DNA of 64,000 nucleotides, from the NCBI GenBank assembly GCA_023630585.1, contig CM042565.1, positions 12,020,513-12,084,512 of the forward strand. The letters are read 5' to 3'. The notes under the pieces were generated by a model. It was given only the letters and a program-made list of their open reading frames with translations. It did not search any database and was not told the origin of the DNA. The position numbers were made by a program, and so were the translations under genes. Of the stretch, positions 10,441-23,955 are shown one piece after another; position 1 is the stretch's first letter, and the number at the start of each line of letters is the position of its first letter. Source of the stretch: Cranoglanis bouderius (taxonomy: Eukaryota; Chordata; Actinopteri; Siluriformes; Cranoglanididae).

Positions 10441-11395
10441 TAAAAAAAAAAAAAAAGCTGAGATCAAATTGCTAAACTTCCATTGCTGATTTTTACCCTG
10501 GCAGGTGCTATGTGGGTGGGGAAAAAACCATGTAAGTGAGCCTACTAATGTTAATGTAGTGACATACAGTTCATGAGCTCTAATTTATTTCTTAATACTT
10601 TGTACATCATTTACTAGTTAATGTTGGTAATCAGACTGAATATTTTAACAGTCTCCTTGTAGTGTTTTCTTCGCAGTTTATAAACACTATCAGAATGAAT
10701 AAACCAATTCACTGATGCACATTCATGCAGTAATAGTAGTCTAAATTTATTTTGTATGTATGCACTACTTTAACTTCTAGTTCAGCAGTTTTACATATGG
10801 ATGCCAATTGTCCATAGGTTCTCTTCTTTGGAAAATTTGAGCATAACAACTGAAAGCCCAAATTTATACACTAACATACAGTATATGCCAGTCTTATTGT
10901 AGACCTCAGTATTGATCCTCAGGACAAATGCCTGTCCTTAAAGGGGGTCCTGTATGTGTGCTATTAAAACCTCAGAGATAGGACTTAGGCCCTGAGACAG
11001 ACAAGAGCGCTCTTGAGTAGTCCTATCAGATTGCTTTTTTTCCGAACCCCAGCTCTATTCTAAAGTGAAGAGGAGCGACTGCCTTATCATCTTTCCCATG
11101 GCTGACACAGCGTCCACTTGAGATAGGACTGAGACACTGCTGTTCCCAACTGGTGAGACCGCCGAAAATCAGCAGTCGATATGCAACAGGGCCGTGTGAA
11201 CTACCTTATCAAAAACTGCATAATTTGGGCATCGAGTCAAGTCAGCTTTCTATTGACATCACATCCATTTAGTATACAGCGAGAGAAAATAATTGAGCCT
11301 CCAGAGCCGTTGTGCAACATGCAGAGATGTCAATTCTTTTCAGTCATTAATTTATCTTCAGTAACAGCTTAACGGTCAGAGATGTGGTGCATGGG
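10441..11395. other. Intergenic, nothing recognised
   Basis: AT-rich DNA without a coding frame of interest or an identifiable repeat. Confidence 0.5.
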
Positions 11396-11592
11396 GAAAT
11401 ACAGTGGAAATACAGCCTTCATGCCATTCATGCACTCATTCACATTTAGAGTAGCCAGGCATGTTTCTGGGAGTTGGGAGGAAACGAGGGAACCCTGAGG
11501 AAACCCAAACCCATGGAGGACATGCGAAACGCTGCACATACTGTAACCTGAGCTCAGGATCAAACTGAGGACTCTGGAGCTGTAAAATGTCA
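11396..11592 (-). repeat. Mermaid/DANA-like SINE, minus strand, diverged
   Basis: The inverse of the block seen at 39161-39260 is recognisable: TTGGGAGGAAACGAGGGAAC, GAGGAAACCCAAACCC, GGACATGCGAAACGCTGC and a B-box-like GGATCAAACTG. Contains no gene. Confidence 0.6.
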
Positions 11593-13639
11593 ATTCCTAA
11601 GACCATCACGTAACATTTAAAGGCCAGAAATATGTGCTGGAGTGCCCTTTGCTGTTGAGCATCCAGGGTGCAGAGTTGTTGACACGGCATCTCAGCAATG
11701 AACGTCTTGGGAAAGACAGGCTTTCATGTGTGTTACCTCATGGGGCATGTTTAATGGTGTTTTGGTTTCAGCAAACTGTTGAAGGTTGTTTGGGTTGCAC
11801 TTCCATTGGAGACTTGATAAAGACAACTTAATTGATAGTTTGTTGACAGTTTCAGTTAAGTGGAGTTAAAAAAGGCCTTCCTTAAATTCATTCTAGGCTC
11901 TGACAAGGAATAATACTTGTATGGCAACATCTACAATAAAACTAAGCTGAATTCATATATACATTAATTTAAGTCTGAAATCTATGAAGATCATTGTTAA
12001 AGAACTGGAAGCAAAAATTTGAATATAAGGATAATTTTAGGAGCGGTTCTTCTTTAATAAGGATACAGATACAAATACATTTGTATAAGAGGTGCACTGT
12101 TATTTATTTTTATTATTATTATTATTTTTAAAGAAAGCTTGTCAGAAAGGTTTACAGGGTCTGCACTGATTTAGGATGCAACAAGAAAGTCATGTGAGAT
12201 TACTTTCACGAAGGCATGATCGGTCATATATGAAGCTTGTGCAGTGATACACTGTGTTTACATAGTAACTGCCTGGTCAGGATCACAGTGCTTATTCATC
12301 ATGAATATTTTGAGCACTAAACAAATGCAGATAATACCACTGTGTTATACTCATTAAGTGCTTTTGTAAATTGTAAATTTATTTTTCATCACTACAGCAC
12401 ATCACAGACTGTCAGCATCTGGATCTTATGTCACCAACTGTGAAGTCCTCATTATGAACTCCATATTGTACTGTTGGTTCTTCACACCTTGTGTTGCCAT
12501 GAGTTACTTCAAACCCCCACCCTTCTGTTTTTGTAATAATCTTCACAGTTCTTTAGATCTAATCTTTACACAATCTTTAGCAGGCCTAAGCGTAATCGAT
12601 TACAAAAATCGGTTCCTTTTTTTGTACTCCAGAAGTTTTTGTCCTCTTGTCCTCATGGTGATGTGGAGACTAATTGGCACCACAGGACCCAATAAGGGAA
12701 AGTGCACATCTGTAAAGCGCTGTCACTCTCTATAGAGTAAAGACTGTCGAGTGCTGTGAGCTTAGTGGAGCAAAAGGCAGTGTTTTGATGATACAAGCGT
12801 TTGTTGATCTGTGGTATGTAGGTGTAGTTCAGCTTTGTGGCTTTTAATGCCAGTTTTCAGAGACCTGGTTTTGGATCTTTATCTGTGTTACAAGGTTTGT
12901 TTGACTCTACAGAAATACAAATTGCTTAATTACCCAACTTCTAGGCCTGGGTTAAAATCAAATGTTTCTGGTATGCAGTCACATGAAAATTATTTGGGGA
13001 ATGATTCTATGTTTAAATACCATAATGTATTCCTTTTAGTACTATTAAACCTTAAAAAAAAAATCAGATTTATTTTTAGTGGTTCTTTGATGCCTTCTTT
13101 CAGCCTTATAATATGTTTTCAATCTCACGGTTTGATGATGTGCTTATGGCATACCGAACACAATGAAATCCCATTAATTCTAATAAAGCAGGGAGAAATA
13201 AAACCTTTTCTCTGGTTTCTGCTACCACCTGTCACTGACACATGAAATACGGGTTAAGCCCACTGTAAGGTAGGCTGCAGGATGGTCTGCTCAAGTCTTT
13301 TGTCCCACTGCGATAAATCCTTATGCACTCTATTCAGACAGCTAAGTGAATTTGAAGCGTGAGCATTTGGTTACAACACATGGAGAGAGAATGTGCTCTG
13401 TCTGCTTGCTGGAGTGCTCTCAGCACGCAAGGGTTTCTCAACTCCTTTACATCCCCCCATTTTTTCTTTTGAAAAAAAAAAAAAAAACTCTTCTTTTTCT
13501 TGCTGGTTTGTTTTTCATTCCAGGATTTTATTATTGAGTTAGAGTCTACTATTAATTTTGTTGAATGGGATGATGTGGGCAATCATTTTCATCATCATCA
13601 AGTGCTGAAGTTTGGAGGAAATGTAGATATTAATGGAAG
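11593..13639. other. Intergenic, nothing recognised
   Basis: AT-rich. Open frames up to 144 codons (12811-13245) show no recognisable protein features. Short homopolymer runs only. Confidence 0.5.
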
Positions 13640-14280
13640 GAATAAGACACAATGGGGCGTACTGTTATAGGAAAATAATCAGTGCTGGGGGTGGTGTGAT
13701 GTGGCCCGACGTGATTATTTTCCTATGACAGAACGTCAAACTACATTTTTAATTAATTACTAATAAATTAGACAACATACTTTTTATCCATTTATAGTTA
13801 CAGTTAATGCTGAAGAACATCCGTGAGACAATTATCAATTACGTTATAGTAGCTATAAAGAATTGTTCCTTCACCACCCTTTCTTTTTTCCTCTCTCTTG
13901 AAATTAACAAGACCAAAAAAAAAAACTCAGCATGTCATGTTACCAAGATCCTCTGTCCTGAAGATTCACCTGTTACAAAGTGCTGACACTGGAGGCTCCT
14001 TCCATAAATGTTAAATAAATATCATCTTACAGAAGACCTCACCATATTAATGATTATACATTTTATTTGTTAATTTTGTTCATTTAAAAAAAAAAAAATT
14101 GTGTATTATTAGGATTAGATGATATACAGCGCCCACCATGCAAGTCCCCGTGAAGGAGTTGTTGCTATAGAAACAATAATGTATTAGAACAAATGCATTA
14201 ATATAAACCTGTGATTGGAATTACAGCCGGAACTACTGTCAGAGCTGCTGAGAATTCAACAGCGCTGTGGTATAACGTAT
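13640..14280 (-). repeat. R1 foldback half-copy with core hairpin
   Basis: Begins with the core hairpin (arms 13659-13682 and 13710-13736, ACTGTTATAGGAAAATAATC against its inverse). Continues collinear with 9600-10440 and ends GAATTCAACAGCGCTGTGG, the inverse of the start at about 958. Confidence 0.75.
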
Positions 14281-14519
14281 GTTGGAGGATATATAGACTG
14301 TATACTTGTACTTTCCAACTAAAAAAAATCTACTATATTGGATACAAATTTTGATTAAAACAACAGATTAGCACAACAGATTCTCTTGAAGTAGATAACA
14401 GTGTAAATGAAGCAGGACTGATTAGTAATTAGCAGAATGTTTGTAGAAATACTTTGTTCCGTACTGTATGATTTACACTGCACACTAGTGGGAAATGCTC
14501 GGGATGTTTTATGTCCAGT
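14281..14519. other. Intergenic, nothing recognised
   Basis: AT-rich spacer without identifiable features. Confidence 0.4.
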
Positions 14520-14850
14520 GTTATTTTGAGAGTCCTCAGGTCACCGGTGGCCGATCAGAAAGCCCTTATAAAGACGTCGAACAGACTGGCAGAGGAAAAA
14601 GTGGGTTATCACTACACTGTTGTGCCTTGTGACACCGACTCGTTCGCATTTAGTTAACACCTTCCTCCCACTGTTCGTGGCCCCTGGCTTCCTAAAGCAA
14701 CCTCTAGCTTTGTTGGGTTCTCCTCACGCATCAGAGCCTGGAAAACAAGTCCCCTCTCTCGTCTCCATGTGGCTTATATTATTCATAAGAAATGATGGGC
14801 CTCTGGTTTGGCCATGCCAATGTTGTTAATGGCTTTTTAGTGTTTTCCAA
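14520..14850. promoter_or_regulatory. Candidate conserved non-coding block
   Basis: Balanced-composition, non-repetitive sequence in AT-rich surroundings, without a supported coding frame. It is a candidate only because it stands out in composition and complexity. Confidence 0.22.
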
Positions 14851-15419
14851 GCTCTTCCTTCTTTTATTTATTTTTTTAAAAGATGATTGTATTATAAGTC
14901 CTGTTGTACTTTGATGCTGGGATATGGTTGAATTTATTTATTAAATTTACACTTTAAATCTAATGCTGCTCTTTGATTCAAAGGAACTGCTTATGTCGTT
15001 TCATTTCGTCCTGTTGCATTCTGGTTGAAGGTTGAAGTAAACCTTTAAGAAAAAAAGAACGTATTACATCCCCCCCCGCCCCCCTCATTCTGTACTCAGT
15101 GTATTTATAGCTATTTGATTTTTCTGGTTATGTGTCTTATTTAGTAATACAATCTTGAGACACCAAACTCTACATCATTTTCTTCACTCACCCTCAAACC
15201 TCTTAGTCATGCACTGAATGAACTGGAACAGTTTAAAAATCACAGGTCACAGACTTTTTCCCCCCTTTCCATAATTTTCAAAAAACAAACCACCAATCCC
15301 TCTTATTTGAATTCATGAGTGAGAGCTCTTTGTGTACTAAGGTAATGTTACAAGGGTGCCTGTGTTTGGCCTAGTTCCTTAGCTTTCTTTTTACTCCACT
15401 GATCCCCCATTTCTCTCTC

Positions 15420-15640
15420 CTGCTAGATGTCTGATGTAGCCATGTGTACTCAGAGTCTCCCTGTAACCGCTCTGATGTGCCCTGCCCCTCCGCGGTTAGA
15501 CACCTCATTTGTCATTGGAAGGATCAGAGGAGGCGGTGAAAATCAAAATAATCATTGCACAAAGTCGCTAGCAGGGGAAAAAAGCCGGCCCCAAGATAAC
15601 AAGACTTCTTGGGTTGCACTCGTACAGTCATGAGAGGGAT
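15420..15640. promoter_or_regulatory. Candidate conserved non-coding block
   Basis: Complex, relatively GC-rich stretch with CCGCGGTTAG, AATAATCATTGCAC and CCGGCCCCAAGATAAC. The 68-codon frame inside has no support as a protein. Confidence 0.22.
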
Positions 15641-15734
15641 ATCTGAGGAAGATACTTTTTTTTTTCTTATTTTCGTGTCTGAGTACTGATCTGAAAGAGA
15701 ACATTCAATAGATAACCTCTTGAATGAAATTATA

Positions 15735-16285
15735 CACAGTACTGTGCAAAAGTTTTAGGCACCCAATTTCTTTTAGTTCAAACGTTGTTATAGATTTTTT
15801 ATTTTATGACTTCTACATCAAGTCAATACAAAAAACATTTTAGATTCCCAAACATTAGTTTTCTAGCACAAAATTAAATGTTACAAAAAAAAAAAATGTT
15901 TGTATGTCATTAAAGAAAGCAGCATATTATGTAAGAGACACTTTTCAGACAAAAAAACACAATGAAGGCTGCTGGGTTTTGCTGCAAAAATAAGAAGCAA
16001 GTGCGAAAGTCAAAGTCTCCAGAAGAACTGTGGCTGGTTCTGTAAGATGCTCAATAAAACTTACCAGCTCATTTCCTTTTAAAACTGCACTAATTTTACT
16101 GGAGACTACTATTTTTTATTTTTATTTAAATTTTTTTGTCACACCAAATATTGACTTTATTTAATTTACTACGGTTTACTGCTCTTTACAGAATTTTAAA
16201 AAAAAGATTTTAGAAACATTTAATTTCATTATTTTGAAGGCATCTTTGCTCTACAGCATTTCTTTGCATGTGCCTAAAACAGTTA
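15735..16285. mobile_element. Tc1-like MITE, copy 1, right end truncated
   Basis: Starts with CAGTACTGTGCAAAAGTT and is collinear over its whole length with 47242-47792. It stops at GTGCCTAAAAC, so the last part of the right inverted repeat is missing. The TTTAGGCACC terminus is characteristic of a teleost Tc1-derived group. Contains transposase-like coding remnants (for example GAAGCAAGTGCGAAAGTC) but no open frame. Confidence 0.75.
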
Positions 16286-16824
16286 ACTTGATGTACTGAT
16301 ATACAAAGTGCAAGACTAAAGTTCATTAGAAATAATACATGATTATGAATAAACAGATATAAATGAACAACAAAATTAAGTTATTTGTCAAATGCAATTT
16401 GTGATTTTTAAAATTAATTGCCCAAGGGCTTTTTAATGTTATTTATGCTTGTATGGGGAAATGCCCAGGACAGCATATTTCTGGTTGCTTTTGTTAAGAT
16501 GAGTCATCCACATTGCTACACCATACTGAAACTCAAACTATCACGACTCCTATGTGACATTAGTGACTAGTGCCTGTTTTGTAATAACATTAAAAAAATC
16601 TAATCACACAGCTGTGCTTTTTCTATCACATCAAATACAATATCATTTGAGCTTTAGGATCCTGAACGGATGTCTGTGGGTTTTGAACGTTACTGGTGAA
16701 AGCTTGGTTACAGGTTTAGTTGAAGTACCAAAACCTCAGAGATTTATGAATTAAGTTGACGCTGTTGCCTTGTGACAAGACAACTGGCAGGAGTGGGAAA
16801 ATGGAATATATATCATGATAGTTG

Positions 16825-16999
<175 letters not shown>

Positions 17000-19424
17000 T
17001 TTAGTAAATGTTATTATAGTGTGAACTCAAGTAATCTGGAACATTTTTTAAATCTGAGATAAACATTTAAAAACTTTTTTGCAATCATCTCCAAGATGTT
17101 GGCTAATAACACTAGAAGGAAAGGCATGTAAATATTATACTCACAGAAGACATGACCAACCCGGAAAGATTTCTTCTTTTTACTATTCTTCTTGCTTTAC
17201 AAAGCTTACAAATTATCCTTTGTTAATAAAATCTGTCTATTTAATATTTGAGACTAATTTTGGCTAGAGACCTCAAACAAACTACAACACTGTAGTGTTT
17301 TAAGTTAGATGATAGACCAATGTAAAATCATTCATAACAGGCTACAACAGGATATTTGTCTAAATCATTTAAAAATGTTTAAATAATCCATATTTTAATT
17401 ATGTATTGCCTAATAAGTGCTTGTATAATTATGTGTTTAAAGTCCATAAAATGTATGACTCCCCCGTGTTGAGTGTAGAACTTTCCAGAATAGCTAAAAC
17501 GTTCATTTTTTTCTGACTATATTTTATATATTAAGAGGGATTTTTTTTTTTAATGACACAATTTTGCCAATTTAATATGTATTTTTATACTTCAGTATAT
17601 CATACCTACCATTTAATTACATTTAGGAATGCTGCTAAAGTTAAGTAAATTTTTTGAAATTACCATACCCTCTGTCCTGAGAAATGTCCTGTTTGGTCCG
17701 CCCCTCTATGACATCACATCCATAATGTCATATGGCTTTGATAATGGCTATGTTTCAAATCGCATACTTATGTATTATTCTAGCCAGTGTTTGAGTATAT
17801 AAAACTGTCTAGTGTGGACACGCTGCTAAATACAAACAAATGTACTGCAGTTAAAAGACCTGAGTTATGTAGTGCATTTGCCAAACAAATGAAGTGAGGA
17901 GCAATGGACACTTTGTCCATCAACCTGTCCCAAATCAACAGTGGGGGAGGGGCCTGGAGGAGGTAACAGACAGAAACAAGATGGCTGCTGACGAAAGCTG
18001 TTTTTGTGTCACAAATGTTATTATTAATACACTACAAATTAAAAAAGTTAAGCTGGTTATATAAGTTGTTAATATCAGCACTAATGTTAAAATCACATGT
18101 AGTTTTTAACGTCAGTTTCCTTCAATGCATTTAACAGACTTCACAAGGGTGAACCTGTACTAGGGGTTCTTTATTTCTTAATCTTATAAATATAAGGACT
18201 TTAAATTCTGACACTGTAGTTCAAAACATAAGTCCCAGATAACATGAATTTACTGTCCCTGCTGAAAAATCCAGCTTAGTCTGGCCAGCTACCAGCTGGT
18301 GAAACAGGCCCAGCTTGTAAAGCTTGTAGATAATCGTTTGAAATTTATTTTCCAGCTTCTTAATTACTTGGCTAAATTGAATAATAATTGAGATTTGAAA
18401 TCTCTTAAAAATCATTTTCTATGATGTAGCATTATGCTGCGCTCATGGTACCTTGTAAGTGGTAATTTGCAAGTTGCAATAACGTCTTTTTTTTTTCACC
18501 TAGAGATGTTTGATGTGCAAAGTGGGAAAAAAAACAAACATGGATGTCTCCTTGATAAACCTCATAAAAAGCAACTTTAACCGCACTTTTACAGTTACAG
18601 GCCTGAGTTGCTACTGGTACTGTTCTACTATAGTGAACTTCAAAGTTTCATGCAACATTTTGGACTGAAACTGCAGCACAGCAACAGCAACAAGCTAGCC
18701 GGCTAACATTAGTGATAACTCTAATGTTGATGATTACCTTCTCAAAACAGTAATTAGTGTGGTCCATGTTACAGATTTAATCAATGTATATTAACTGATC
18801 TAAAGCCAATATTGCTATAAACTCATTTAAAGTTACCAGAAGTAACTTTACTCTGTTCACAGTGTGAGCGGCCATGTTGATTTGATGGTACTCTTTAAAC
18901 AGGGAAAGAACTGTTGAGAAGAGTTGAAATTTCAAGCTGAGTGGGTGTTTTCTGTTGGTTTTGAACAGTTGTAGGTGGGAAATTACGACTTTTCGTAATT
19001 ACGAGTTCTCCTCGAATTCTGCATTAGTAATGGTAATTCAGAAATTGTTTTCTTTCTCCCAGAACTACCCAGCTGGCAAACATGGTCTACTAGTTTAACT
19101 AGATTGTACTGTGTTTTGGCTGATGGTAGGTTATCAGATCAGATTGTTCAGATGGGGGCACTAATTTCCTATATTTCAAATTCTGCATGACTAAAATTAC
19201 TTGTTAACTATAGCACAGTTTCCAAATCCTAGCATCCCTGTCCTTTACATTTTAGTGTTTTCCCTGCTCATAATTATATAATCAGCTAATTAATAGCCCT
19301 TCCTTAGTTGAAGTGTGTGTGTGTTAGAGCAGAGAAAACACTAAAATACACAGGACAATGTGTATTTCAGGGGTTGGGAACCTGTTCTTAGACTAAGCTG
19401 AATTAGTGGTGGTAAGTTTAGTAA
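17000..19424. other. Intergenic with old repeat remnants
   Basis: No gene recognised. A block at 17740-17830 (CAAATCGCATACTTATG) and paired motifs at about 18430 and 18980 (AATTACGACTTTTCG) look like eroded MITEs of unassigned type. Confidence 0.35.
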
Positions 19425-19439
19425 CCACTAGAGGGCAGT
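19425..19439 (+). promoter_or_regulatory. CTCF-like motif, full consensus match
   Basis: CCACTAGAGGGCAGT fits CCASYAGRKGGCRSY at all 15 positions, in the same orientation as the matches at 4004 and 8999. Confidence 0.45.
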
Positions 19440-19709
19440 GCAGGTGCTCTAGTATTGCCCACCAGTTCACCTTGTATTAACCATTTGTCTTAACGTGATA
19501 TCTGCATGTTTCCTTACATTGTAAACCACTGTACAGTGTGGAACAAATGAACATATGCTCTTAGTTATAGCCATGCTCAATCAGTATAAACAATCTCTGT
19601 ACTTAAGTCATATTATGACAGAAACATCATGTCATCAGTTGCAATCTTGTTCATCTCCAGTTGGAAAGGCAGTGTGTTTTCTACATTGTGCATGATTAAT
19701 CCTTAGCTT

Positions 19710-19995
19710 TGAAGCTATGAGGACCAAATGTCTTTACTCTGTCCAATAAAGCACGCCACGGGAGGGCCGCTGACCATCCATGCTGTATTGGCGCCCACCG
19801 AGGCCGAGAGGGGGTTGGGCCTAAGACCCTTTACATATTGTGGAAGTGTGTAGTGGACAAGGGGCAGACAGGACATGACCCGGGAGAGGAAGTACTGTGC
19901 CCGCTTGGAGGAGGATTCATCCATCAAGCAGGGGCAGGGGCCAGTGGTCAAAACCTCAAAAGAGCTGGGAGGATTAGTGGGCAACTTTGACTTTT
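19710..19995. other. GC-rich complex block of unknown nature
   Basis: Markedly more GC-rich than its surroundings, with an 89-codon open frame on the minus strand (19715-19984). I do not recognise the translated sequence. It could be a gene or retroelement fragment or a conserved non-coding block. Confidence 0.25.
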
Positions 19996-20699
19996 ATTAT
20001 TAATATGTATGCCTGTGTGCTTCTCTGTAGTTGCTTGAGAGGGATGTGAAACCTTCTGCAGTCCTCTGATGGTTCATACTAGGATGGTATTGACTCATTG
20101 AAATAATGATGTGTTAACTGCTTGGGTATCATCATTTCTTAAGATGCTTTTGATACTTTTTTAATTTCACTTCAGCAGCTGAAAAGTCTGGAGACTGGGT
20201 TTAAAGAGACATTCTCTCAGATCACTTGTCCTAGTAATATGCATTCCTATGCAGGCTATATTCATTAATAAATGCACTTTGATCAAATGAAAAAAGATAC
20301 TCAGATACAGACCAAACACTAATTTACAGACCCCTTATTCATTTGTTTAGCATCTCTATCATTGGAGTGGCATTTGAAGCTGCTCTAATTCATCAGTGGA
20401 GGTTCATTACTCTAGCATCAAGGCCAAGGAGATCAAAGAGGCAAGGTCATTTGTATGGCCACAGAATATCACACAAGTTGGGTTGGTTAGGGCACTGGAC
20501 AAATAGCCAAAAGGTCAAGAATTAAATTCCTCCACAAAGCTACAAAAGATCAGTTATATGCATTCTGCTTCCACTTCCTTCAGTGCACATGTGTCAAATG
20601 GAACCATTTTATTTAAGGAAACAGATGCCAAATTAGTTAATCCCATCTGCCTTGCTCTCAATCATGGAAAACTCATTTTATATCTTAATATACATTATA

Positions 20700-21310
20700 A
20701 TTCCTTCTAGGCTCGTGTGCGTGTCTTGGTAATTATGAAAAAAATATTTTAAAAATGCCAGAAATTCCCATACATATTCAAAATAATTTCATAATTAATA
20801 TAGGCTGTTTACTTGGGTTGAGATCTGGTGACATAATTTTCATCCTCATCAAACCATTCAGTGAATCCTTGTACCCTGTGGGTGGAAGGCGGGGCCATCT
20901 TGGAAGAGACCATTCCCATCAAGAGAGAAATGTTTCATCATCGGATAAAGGTGATGAGTCAGAAGTACTTTCTGTTGACTTGCAGTGACAAGTGAACACA
21001 AACCATACCAGCAAAATGCAGCAGCATAACAGACCCACTGGGTTTTCATTTATTTTGTCACCTAATCGCATGTTCACGAATGAAGTATTGGGGAAAAACA
21101 AACAAACAAAACAAAATTAACCAAACATGAAAAATAACCTTAATTAAATAATAAATAAATGATAAATAATGCATACATTTTTTTTTTTATAAAAACAAAC
21201 AAATAAATAAAACTACTATTTTGCCCTACCTACAGGAGCCTCTTGTAAAAACAAGGGGTGCCAATAATGGTTGTTTTAATTTTGGGGGAACCTACATAGT
21301 GCAAAAGGAT
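20700..21310 (-). pseudogene. Eroded Tc1/mariner transposase remnant
   Basis: Read on the minus strand, the region has the layout of a Tc1-type transposase. The blocks CATCAAACCATTCAGTGAAT and GACCATTCCCATCAAGAGAG correspond to stretches common in teleost Tc1 copies. Many frame breaks; the ends are not clear. Confidence 0.5.
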
Positions 21311-22879
21311 TTTGTATTGTAAGTTTGGTTGCACTGAATCATTGTTAATTTCTTACATAAAATAGATTTCATATATTCCATGCTTTTATATTTCATATAT
21401 TTTATACTTTTATACAATTATCACAACTTTTTTTTATTAATATGAAAGTATTACATACCATACCAATGTGTAGTATTTAGATTCAACGCCGCATTGCGAT
21501 AGACCTCTTCCTACTTTCTTCCTAACTTTTAATCATCTGTGTATTTATGGAGTGGCCTTGATGAGTGATCAGTCTGTGATCTGTCATAGTTTCAGGCTAG
21601 TGTTAACTTTTGGTTAACCCTTGTGTTCATAGCCTGTCAGTCTGTAGACCAAATCTTTATCCCCGTTTTGGCTGGTTGGGAAGTACACATACAGAAGTAC
21701 ATCAAGTCATCAAAAGATTAAAGAATGCACACATGGCTCTGTGCCCAGTGGGTTCAGGAGTGTGTATACTGTAGAATGGCTAGCAGTGGGGGCGCTTAGC
21801 TTTGGAAACAGGGTCTAGGTGCTAATTAACACTGCTGTCAGTGGTCTCATGGAATGAAGTGATGCCTCAGATAAGCGGACTGATTGGAGCGGCAAGCAGC
21901 CATCTGGACCTTGTTCTGTCATCTTGATTGGTCTGGGGTTCAAGATTCACATTTCTACTGTGCTCATAGGCTACTGTATTGTTCCTAGTATATCTAACAA
22001 AAGTGCTAAAGTGTGTGGAATTTAAAGCTAAAGGATTTTAGACTAGCAGCAATCACTATATTGTCATAGCTGTATTTTGTCATGGTGTATGTCAAATAGA
22101 TTGCCTAATATTTAAGTGCACATCAAGGTTACATTCCGGCAAAGCTGTCTATTTTTTGTTAGGTTTTGGAAGCCATCAAATCAAATCAATAGACTTCACT
22201 ACACTGCACATTTTTGGTTTTAATCCACACAGATAATAAATTTTCATACCATGTGCTATTCCTGGCATCATTTTTGTATTAGGGTTTATCATCTACAGTA
22301 TATGAAATATTACCTTAATATTAATGTATGTAATGGCAATACAACATCAAAATCAAGACTGGAAATAATGCAGTCATGGCCCAAAGTGTTTCAAGTGTTA
22401 CACATGAAAGCCATGCCTAAAAAAAGCTATGTACGTTCTTTCTCTTTTGATACAATAGCTAAAATATGTGGCACAGTGCAAAATATTTTCCTCCCTTATG
22501 TGCCACATCTTGCTCACCTTATCCACTGTCACTTTAGAAGCTCTTGTGTTCATTGCTGTTGTAAAAGTGTCATCCTGCTGCTTTGAAAGCCGCTCGCTTG
22601 TCTTTTTACAGTTAATCCTCTATCATTTTTTAATGAGACAATGAGTGTGGGTAAAGGGTGTAGCCCCATGTCCCTGGCTTTAACAGTGATGTGTCTAACT
22701 ACACTTGTGAGAACATGGCAGAATGACTAGCAGTCACTAGCTCTCTCTGCTCAATGGTGCAGGTATGACAGTGGATGGACTAGATCTGAGGAATTGGACG
22801 CTGCCAGTTAATGAAAGCCAGTGTGTGGTTTAACTGTTTTCATCTTCAGAGATCGCAAAGATACATTCACCAACATCTG
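21311..22879. other. Intergenic, nothing recognised
   Basis: AT-rich DNA. The 111-codon plus-strand frame at 22251-22586 has no recognisable domain. Confidence 0.45.
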
Positions 22880-23305
22880 TACACCTTCTGTGAGCCTGTG
22901 CCCACTGTAGCCTCAGATTCTTGTTTTTGGCTGACAGAAATGGTAATCTTCTGATATTGTAGCTCATCCACCTCAGTGTTGTGCATTTTGAGATACATTT
23001 CTACTCACCACACTTGTAAAGAGTGGTTATTTGACTTACTACAGCTTTCCTGCCATCTCGAACCAATCTGGCTATTCTCCACTGACCTCTCCCATCAACA
23101 AAGTGTTTCTGCCAATTCCCTAGAAGTCAAATCAGTCAGGCATTCATGGAAACAACCATGCCATGGTCAAATCACATTTTTCCCCAGTCTGATGTTTGAT
23201 GTAAACATTAACTGAAGCTCCTGTATCTGCATGGTGAATGTATGCATTGTGCTACTGCAACAAGTGCAGGTGTACAAGTGTTCCTAATAAAGTGACCAGT
23301 CAGTG
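22880..23305 (-). mobile_element. Internally deleted Tc1-like element, left end truncated
   Basis: Right end TTCCTAATAAAGTGACCAGT is followed by CAGTG and TA (23306-23307), the terminus also seen at 36798 and 63419. Interior blocks such as GCCTCAGATTCTTGTTTTTG and TTGTAGCTCATCCACCTC are the inverse of transposase coding DNA shared with 36250-36480. Confidence 0.75.
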
Positions 23306-23344
23306 TATGTTGCTATTATGTTGGTTTTATAATGTGTACTCTCA

Positions 23345-23480
23345 AACCATTAAAGATTCTTTGGAGAACCCTTGTAGAACCCTACAGTAGAGTGTTTCCT
23401 TAACAGAGAAGGTTCGTAGAACCCCTTCAGTAATCTAAGCACCCTTAACTATCCAAAGAACCCTTAAAGAAGGATGGAAG
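23345..23480. repeat. 'GAACCCTT' short repeat copy
   Basis: Inverted runs of AGAACCCTTGTAGAACCC and CTATCCAAAGAACCCTTAA bracket the segment. Same family as 6362-6545. Confidence 0.45.
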
Positions 23481-23579
23481 AACAGCAGAGAAATTAATGG
23501 CATATCTAATCCACTGATTATTCAAATGTTAACCATTAGATGCTACGAATGTTATTTATAGTGCAGTATTCCTATATTT

Positions 23580-23955
23580 ATTCTTCAGCCATTGTGACAG
23601 CCCTTGAGCTTTTGTGCTCCAAACCTGGCAAGAACAAAGCGAGCAAAGAACAGGCCAGACAGAATAGAGAACAAGCCCAAAGGAGTGATAAAACCGAAGA
23701 AAACAAGAGCTGAAATCTGCAGCGAGTTACTCCACAGATTCTGTGGCTTGTGTTAGCAAGAGTCCAGGGAGAGAGTTAGAAGTGTGGTGAAGCCCAAGAG
23801 CGGTATGATAGGAGACAAAGAACAGGCATCCGCGGCAGACGGCCCACTCCACTGACAGGACCAAAACTCTGGCCTGTAATGTAATGGATGGGATCTCCGG
23901 CCCCAGCCACTTCAAAGACACTAATGGATCACTGATAACAGTATTATACAGCATT
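23580..23955. promoter_or_regulatory. Candidate conserved non-coding block
   Basis: Non-repetitive, higher-GC stretch without a supported coding frame, containing GGCTTGTGTTAGCAAGAG and CTCCGGCCCCAGCCACTTC. Cross-species comparison is needed to support it. Confidence 0.25.

Noticed and set aside
12478..12490. T-box half-site TTCACACCT (others near 52122 and 53470)
   Set aside because: Single 8-mers are expected by chance a few times in 64 kb; no paired sites found.
12811..13245. 144-codon open frame on the plus strand
   Set aside because: Low-complexity hydrophobic translation typical of AT-rich DNA, with no recognised motif.
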